DNA from: Flavobacteriales bacterium UBA2306
GTDB lineage: Bacteria; Bacteroidota; Bacteroidia; Flavobacteriales; Weeksellaceae
NCBI GenBank assembly: GCA_002345565.1
Contig: DDVS01000002.1
Span: forward strand, 293,605 to 357,604
Direction: 5' to 3'
Length of the DNA stretch: 64,000 bases
Shown here: positions 60,484 through 64,000 of the stretch, piece by piece
Position numbering within the stretch: the stretch's first letter is position 1
How the letters are laid out: each line of letters begins with the position of its first letter
Made by a program: the position numbers and the translations under genes
Notes under the pieces: model-generated
Database searches by the model: none
Told to the model about the DNA's origin: nothing
The model's input: only the letters and a program-made list of their open reading frames with translations

Positions 60484-61545
60484 TTAATTTCCGAATGCTA
60501 AAATTACAGCACCTGTTATCATCAAGTTTACTAATGCTAATGGAATCAAAGTTTTCCATCCAAGGTGCATCAATTGGTCATATCTGAATCTCGGAAGTGT
60601 CCATCTGATCCACATAAAGATCAAGATTCCAATGATGGTTTTTGATAAAAATGCAACAATGCTTAAGATTCCTGCAGCGTTTTCTCCCCAATTCTGAGTA
60701 ACCCATTCTATTCCAGGGAAGTTGTAACCTCCGAAGAAAAGTGCTACCATAAAGGCATTAGAGATAAACATATTCACATATTCTCCAAACATATACAATC
60801 CTAGTTTCATAGAAGAGTATTCTGTAGAATAACCTGTTACCAATTCGGATTCACATTCAGGTAAGTCAAAAGGGTGACGGTTGGTTTCTGCCAAAGCAGC
60901 AATGATAAAAATCAAAAACGCTAAAGGCTGGTAAAAGATATTCCAATTCATTCCATCCAACGCTATCAATCCCCAAAGCTTTCCTGTAGCCTGAGTTGCA
61001 GAAATAACTTTAAGATCTAAACTTCCGGTCATCATAATGATAGAAAGCAAGGCTAAACCCATCGCCAATTCGTAAGAAATCATCTGAGAAGAAGCTCGGA
61101 TGGCACCAATTAATGAGTATTTATTATTTGAAGCCCAACCTCCGATCATAATTCCGTAAACGCCGATAGAAGCCATACCGATGATGTAAAGAACACCAAC
61201 ATCAATGTTTGCAACCTGAAGATCAAAAGATGTTCCGCCAATGTTCAATGTTTTCCCCCAAGGAATCACAGCTCCGGTAATCAGGGAAATGAACATTACC
61301 AAAGATGGTCCTAAGATGAAAAGAAATCGTTCTGCATTGGCAGGTGTGAAGTCTTCTTTGAAGAAAAATTTTCCACCATCAGCCAGTGGTTGTAACAAGC
61401 CAAATGGTCCCGCTTTGCTAGGTCCAATTCTGTCCTGCATTACTGCGGCTACTTTTCTTTCTGCCCAAGTGGAATAGGCAGCAATTGTAAGAGCCAACAA
61501 AAACAAGGCAAGAACAAGTATAATTTTAAAAGTGATTAATTCCAT
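60484..61545 (-). CDS. nuoH: NADH-quinone oxidoreductase subunit H
   Basis: Membrane subunit forming the quinone chamber, 353 residues with eight helices. AERKVAAVMQDRIGPSKAGP (near 29-48) and PFGLLQPLADGGKFFFKED (near 47-65) form the quinone-pathway loops. AETNRHPFDLPECESELV (near 218-235) carries conserved acidic residues. It starts 30 bases after nuoG. Certain. Confidence 0.97.
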   Translation of the reverse strand: MELITFKIILVLALFLLALTIAAYSTWAERKVAAVMQDRIGPSKAGPFGLLQPLADGGKFFFKEDFTPANAERFLFILGPSLVMFISLITGAVIPWGKTLNIGGTSFDLQVANIDVGVLYIIGMASIGVYGIMIGGWASNNKYSLIGAIRASSQMISYELAMGLALLSIIMMTGSLDLKVISATQATGKLWGLIALDGMNWNIFYQPLAFLIFIIAALAETNRHPFDLPECESELVTGYSTEYSSMKLGLYMFGEYVNMFISNAFMVALFFGGYNFPGIEWVTQNWGENAAGILSIVAFLSKTIIGILIFMWIRWTLPRFRYDQLMHLGWKTLIPLALVNLMITGAVILAFGN

Positions 61546-61575
61546 TATAAAAAAGGTTTAAAAAAACCAATTGAT

Positions 61576-62595
61576 TTAGTTTTCGTTCTTTTTAATTTCG
61601 ATTTCATCAATGAAACCAATTTCTTTTGCTTCCGCATTTTCCAAAACATTGTAGCTATCTGTTTTTTTCTCGTAATGGTTAAGAGAAATTACAGAATGTC
61701 TGTCGATGTGTCTTGGTCCTTCGATGTTCCAAAGAGAAGTATCTTTTTTGTGGAAACGACACTCGTCGCAAATCCAATCTTCAACTTCTCCGTATTGATC
61801 TTTTCTTGCCGTTACTCTTACTACTTCATCTCCTTTCATCCAAAGTACTGCTTTTCCGCTACATTTTGTACAAGTACAAGTGGCATTGTAAGGTTTAGTA
61901 AACCAAACTCTGCTTGCAAATCTTGCAGTTCTGTCTGTTAAAGCTCCAACCGGACAAACATCAATCACATTTCCAATGTAATCATTGTCTAAAGCTTTGT
62001 TTAACATTGTTGAAATCTCTGCGTGATCTCCTCTGTACAGAATTCCGTGTTCTCTTTTTTCAGTTAACTGATTGGCAGCCAATACGCATCTTGCGCAAAG
62101 GATGCAACGGTTCATATTCAATTTGATGTTCGGACCGATGTCGTCTGCATCGTAAGTATTTCTTTCGAACTCAGTTCTGGTATTTTCTACGCCGTGTTCA
62201 TATCCAAGATCCTGAAGATGACATTCTCCGGCCTGATCGCAAATAGGACAATCCAACGGGTGATTTACCAAAAGAAATTCGGTCACCGCTTTTCTACCTT
62301 CCTGTGCTTTTTCAGAAGTCAAGTTTTTCACTTCCATTCCGTCCATAACACCAGTTCTACAGCTAGCAACCAATTTTGGCATTGGTCTTGGGTCTGCTTC
62401 AGAACCTTTAGAAACCTCTACAAGACAAGTTCTACATCTACCACCACTGGTTTCCAATTTGCTGTAGTAGCACATTGCAGGAGGAACAGATTTTCCACCG
62501 ATTTGTCTTGCGGCTTCCAAGATAGAAGTGCCAGGCAAAACTTCGGTAGTTTGTCCGTCTATGGTTACTTTAAATTTTTTGACTTCTTCGCTCAT
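61576..62595 (-). CDS. nuoG: NADH-quinone oxidoreductase subunit G, short form
   Basis: Iron-sulfur subunit of complex I. At 339 residues it is far shorter than the roughly 900-residue E. coli subunit. It keeps the [2Fe-2S] domain (CYYSKLETSGGRCRTCLVEV, near 42-61), the N5-type HPLDCPICDQAGEC (near 116-129) and the next cluster (CILCARCVLAANQL and VCPVGAL). A further four-cysteine region is CTCTKCSGKAVLWM and WICDECRFHK. The molybdopterin-oxidoreductase-like domain is missing. The ending is natural, with no sign of frameshift, and I believe short NuoG proteins are usual in Flavobacteriia. Confidence 0.92.
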   Translation of the reverse strand: MSEEVKKFKVTIDGQTTEVLPGTSILEAARQIGGKSVPPAMCYYSKLETSGGRCRTCLVEVSKGSEADPRPMPKLVASCRTGVMDGMEVKNLTSEKAQEGRKAVTEFLLVNHPLDCPICDQAGECHLQDLGYEHGVENTRTEFERNTYDADDIGPNIKLNMNRCILCARCVLAANQLTEKREHGILYRGDHAEISTMLNKALDNDYIGNVIDVCPVGALTDRTARFASRVWFTKPYNATCTCTKCSGKAVLWMKGDEVVRVTARKDQYGEVEDWICDECRFHKKDTSLWNIEGPRHIDRHSVISLNHYEKKTDSYNVLENAEAKEIGFIDEIEIKKNEN

Positions 62596-62601
62596 ATTTC
62601 A

Positions 62602-62633
62602 AGATTTTAGATTTTAGATTTTAGATTTTAGAT
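62602..62633. repeat. Heptamer tandem repeat between nuoG and the barrel gene
   Basis: Four exact AGATTTT units and a partial fifth, just upstream of nuoG. It resembles the TTAGATN heptamers between nuoI and nuoH, which are 2 kb away. Confidence 0.75.
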
Positions 62634-62697
62634 GAAAATCTTTGTTCCAAATCTTATGTCAATTCTTATTATTTTCTAAGATATATTTTACAATATC

Positions 62698-63546
62698 TTA
62701 ACTTTTTATTTTTCTATTAAATACATATCCGATTCCAAAATTGATTTGGTAGAATACGAAGTCCTGACTCGCTTTATCAGGTTTATTATTAAGGGTTGTT
62801 TTGATATCCGGCATATTAATATAACCGAATTTTCCTTCTACTCTTGCCATCCAATGATTCCAGAAAACAGCATTAATACTAGTTCTTGCATCCAATCCGA
62901 ATCCTGCTAAATGGTATCTGTCACTTCTCTCGTTTCCAAAAAGCTTAACATTACTTTTAGGCATTAGAGCACCAATACCGCCTCCGTAAGCCCAAAACAT
63001 ATTAAAATCTTTTTTAGATAATACGTTTTTGTATTTTTCCAAACCTAGATTGATATAATTAAGCCCATCGGTATGTTCAAATGTCAAAAATTGTTCATCT
63101 AACAAATTAACCTGACCATTTTTAACCATTCCCGCATAAGTTGGGTCTGAAATATGCCCATCAATATTTACCGTCTGATTCTGGTCCATTACATATTTCA
63201 TATGGTCTTGTGCGATTACAAGAGCCAAATTATCCTTAATAAAATAAGCCAATCTAAAATTAAATTGCGGAATTGAAAGTCTGGTTGGATCGATGTAAGC
63301 CATACTCAATTCAGAAGGTCTGTCTTTTGCTGTTACATTCTGTAAAGTAAAGTCATAACCATTTCCTTTAAATCTGATATCAGACTTACTAAATCCGGCT
63401 CTGTTCCAACCCCAATAGACGAACATTGTTCCCTTGGAAAGCTTAGATTGGTTATATCCGGAATTATCAACTGTGTCTTGATTTTGTCCAAACAACATTG
63501 TTGTTCCTACAAAAAATACAAAAACTAATTCAAAGAACTTCTTCAT
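62698..63546 (-). CDS. Outer-membrane beta-barrel protein inside the nuo operon
   Basis: A 282-residue exported protein. The signal peptide ends near TTMLFGQ (residue 21). The remainder has barrel-type strands (GTMFVYWGWNRAGFSKSDI, SIPQFNFRLAYFIKDNLALV and the end FYQINFGIGYVFNRK). It has no relation to respiratory proteins and is not a known complex I subunit. It lies between nuoF and nuoG on the same strand, with a 54-base gap to nuoF and a 102-base gap, holding the heptamer repeats, before nuoG. Unknown function; an outer-membrane location is inferred. Confidence 0.78.
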   Translation of the reverse strand: MKKFFELVFVFFVGTTMLFGQNQDTVDNSGYNQSKLSKGTMFVYWGWNRAGFSKSDIRFKGNGYDFTLQNVTAKDRPSELSMAYIDPTRLSIPQFNFRLAYFIKDNLALVIAQDHMKYVMDQNQTVNIDGHISDPTYAGMVKNGQVNLLDEQFLTFEHTDGLNYINLGLEKYKNVLSKKDFNMFWAYGGGIGALMPKSNVKLFGNERSDRYHLAGFGLDARTSINAVFWNHWMARVEGKFGYINMPDIKTTLNNKPDKASQDFVFYQINFGIGYVFNRKIKS

Positions 63547-63600
63547 TATTTTTTCTACTCGAAAAAACGTCTATAAAAATCTATATAGACTTTATTATTT

Positions 63601-64000
63601 TTAATTACTACTTACAACAGGAATAGGGTCTGCATAATTTGCTATTCCGTAATTTTGAGTCTGGCTCAACTCAGGATTGTTAACGTGCCATTCGAACTCA
63701 TCTCTGAAGTGTCTAATGGCTGCTGCAACCGGCCAAGCTGCTGCGTCTCCCAAAGGACAAATAGTATTCCCTTCGATTTTTCTCTGGATGTCCCAAAGCA
63801 AATCGATGTCTTCCATTTTACCTTCTCCTTTTTCTATTTTTTTCAAGATTTTATACATCCAACCCGTTCCTTCGCGGCAAGGTGTACATTGTCCACAACT
63901 CTCGTGATTGTAGAACCTTGCTAAAGTCATTGTATGATTAACAACGCATTGGTCTTCATCCAAAACTATAAATCCTCCTGAACCCATCATCGTTCCTGTA
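63601..64000 (-). CDS. nuoF: NADH-quinone oxidoreductase subunit F, C-terminal part
   Basis: The flavin and [4Fe-4S] subunit that oxidises NADH. Only the last 133 codons are inside the window; the frame is open at the window edge. TGTMMGSGGFIVLDEDQC and HESCGQCTPCREGTGWMYKI (cluster N3 cysteines) are clear, with the final cysteine in GNTICPLGDAAAW. A barrel gene is next, 54 bases on. The remaining N-terminal part lies beyond 64000. Confidence 0.95.
   Translation of the reverse strand, partial: TGTMMGSGGFIVLDEDQCVVNHTMTLARFYNHESCGQCTPCREGTGWMYKILKKIEKGEGKMEDIDLLWDIQRKIEGNTICPLGDAAAWPVAAAIRHFRDEFEWHVNNPELSQTQNYGIANYADPIPVVSSN

Noticed and set aside
62602..62633. CRISPR-like tandem array in nuo gap
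   Set aside because: Units are seven bases without spacers, so this is a simple tandem repeat.

Overview
The window is an AT-rich chromosomal segment of a Bacteroidota bacterium, most likely a Chryseobacterium-type member of the Weeksellaceae (Flavobacteriia). The evidence is type IX secretion (T9SS) sorting domains, a PorP/SprF protein, GSCFA, DUF3822 and DUF6438 family proteins, a fused SecDF, a short NuoG, an OlsF-type ornithine-lipid synthase and -7 promoter elements of the form TAnnTTTG. The genus is an inference; no rRNA or marker phylogeny could be run.

Layout. 1-9439 is core: the 3' part of secDF, the groES-groEL pair, an o-succinylbenzoate synthase (menaquinone pathway), class I fructose-bisphosphatase, and an aspartokinase-OlsF pair. 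Two identical tandem tRNA-Phe genes follow (9533-9718) behind a good Bacteroidota promoter.

9703-17661 looks like a decayed genomic island inserted at the 3' end of the second tRNA-Phe. An 18-bp copy of the tRNA end recurs at 17644-17661, and directly behind it sits what was probably the original tRNA terminator. Inside are a broken tyrosine recombinase, lutB-lutC with only the last 34 codons of lutA, a truncated and frameshifted leucine-rich-repeat T9SS cargo gene abutting that lutA stump, an intact secreted M36 metalloprotease with a T9SS sorting domain, and two stretches of unrecognised degenerate sequence.

17700-53892 is core again. It holds a corA-nuclease pair, fabH, an ohr-nitroreductase-ohrR peroxide operon with a perfect 20-bp palindromic operator, a beta-barrel protein behind a sigma-54-like promoter, yceI, serine dehydratase, two DEAD-box helicases, a phosphate-transport pair, polyprenyl synthase, GSCFA, tatD, obg, adk, hpt, a PASTA protein, rluD, a PorP/SprF protein, hemW, murI, rsmD, a thioredoxin, an lpxH-like phosphatase, an LLM oxidoreductase and a CocE-type secreted hydrolase.

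54141-64000 is the respiratory complex I operon on the minus strand, nuoF (partial), G, H, I, J, K, L, M, N, with an outer-membrane beta-barrel gene between nuoF and nuoG.

No CRISPR array, insertion sequence, prophage or defence cassette was seen. The most unusual material is non-coding: two diverged copies of a GC-rich element whose closing helix shows compensatory changes (24721-24857 and 53995-54080), and a set of intergenic gaps carrying nested inverted repeats whose arms are built from short tandem words.
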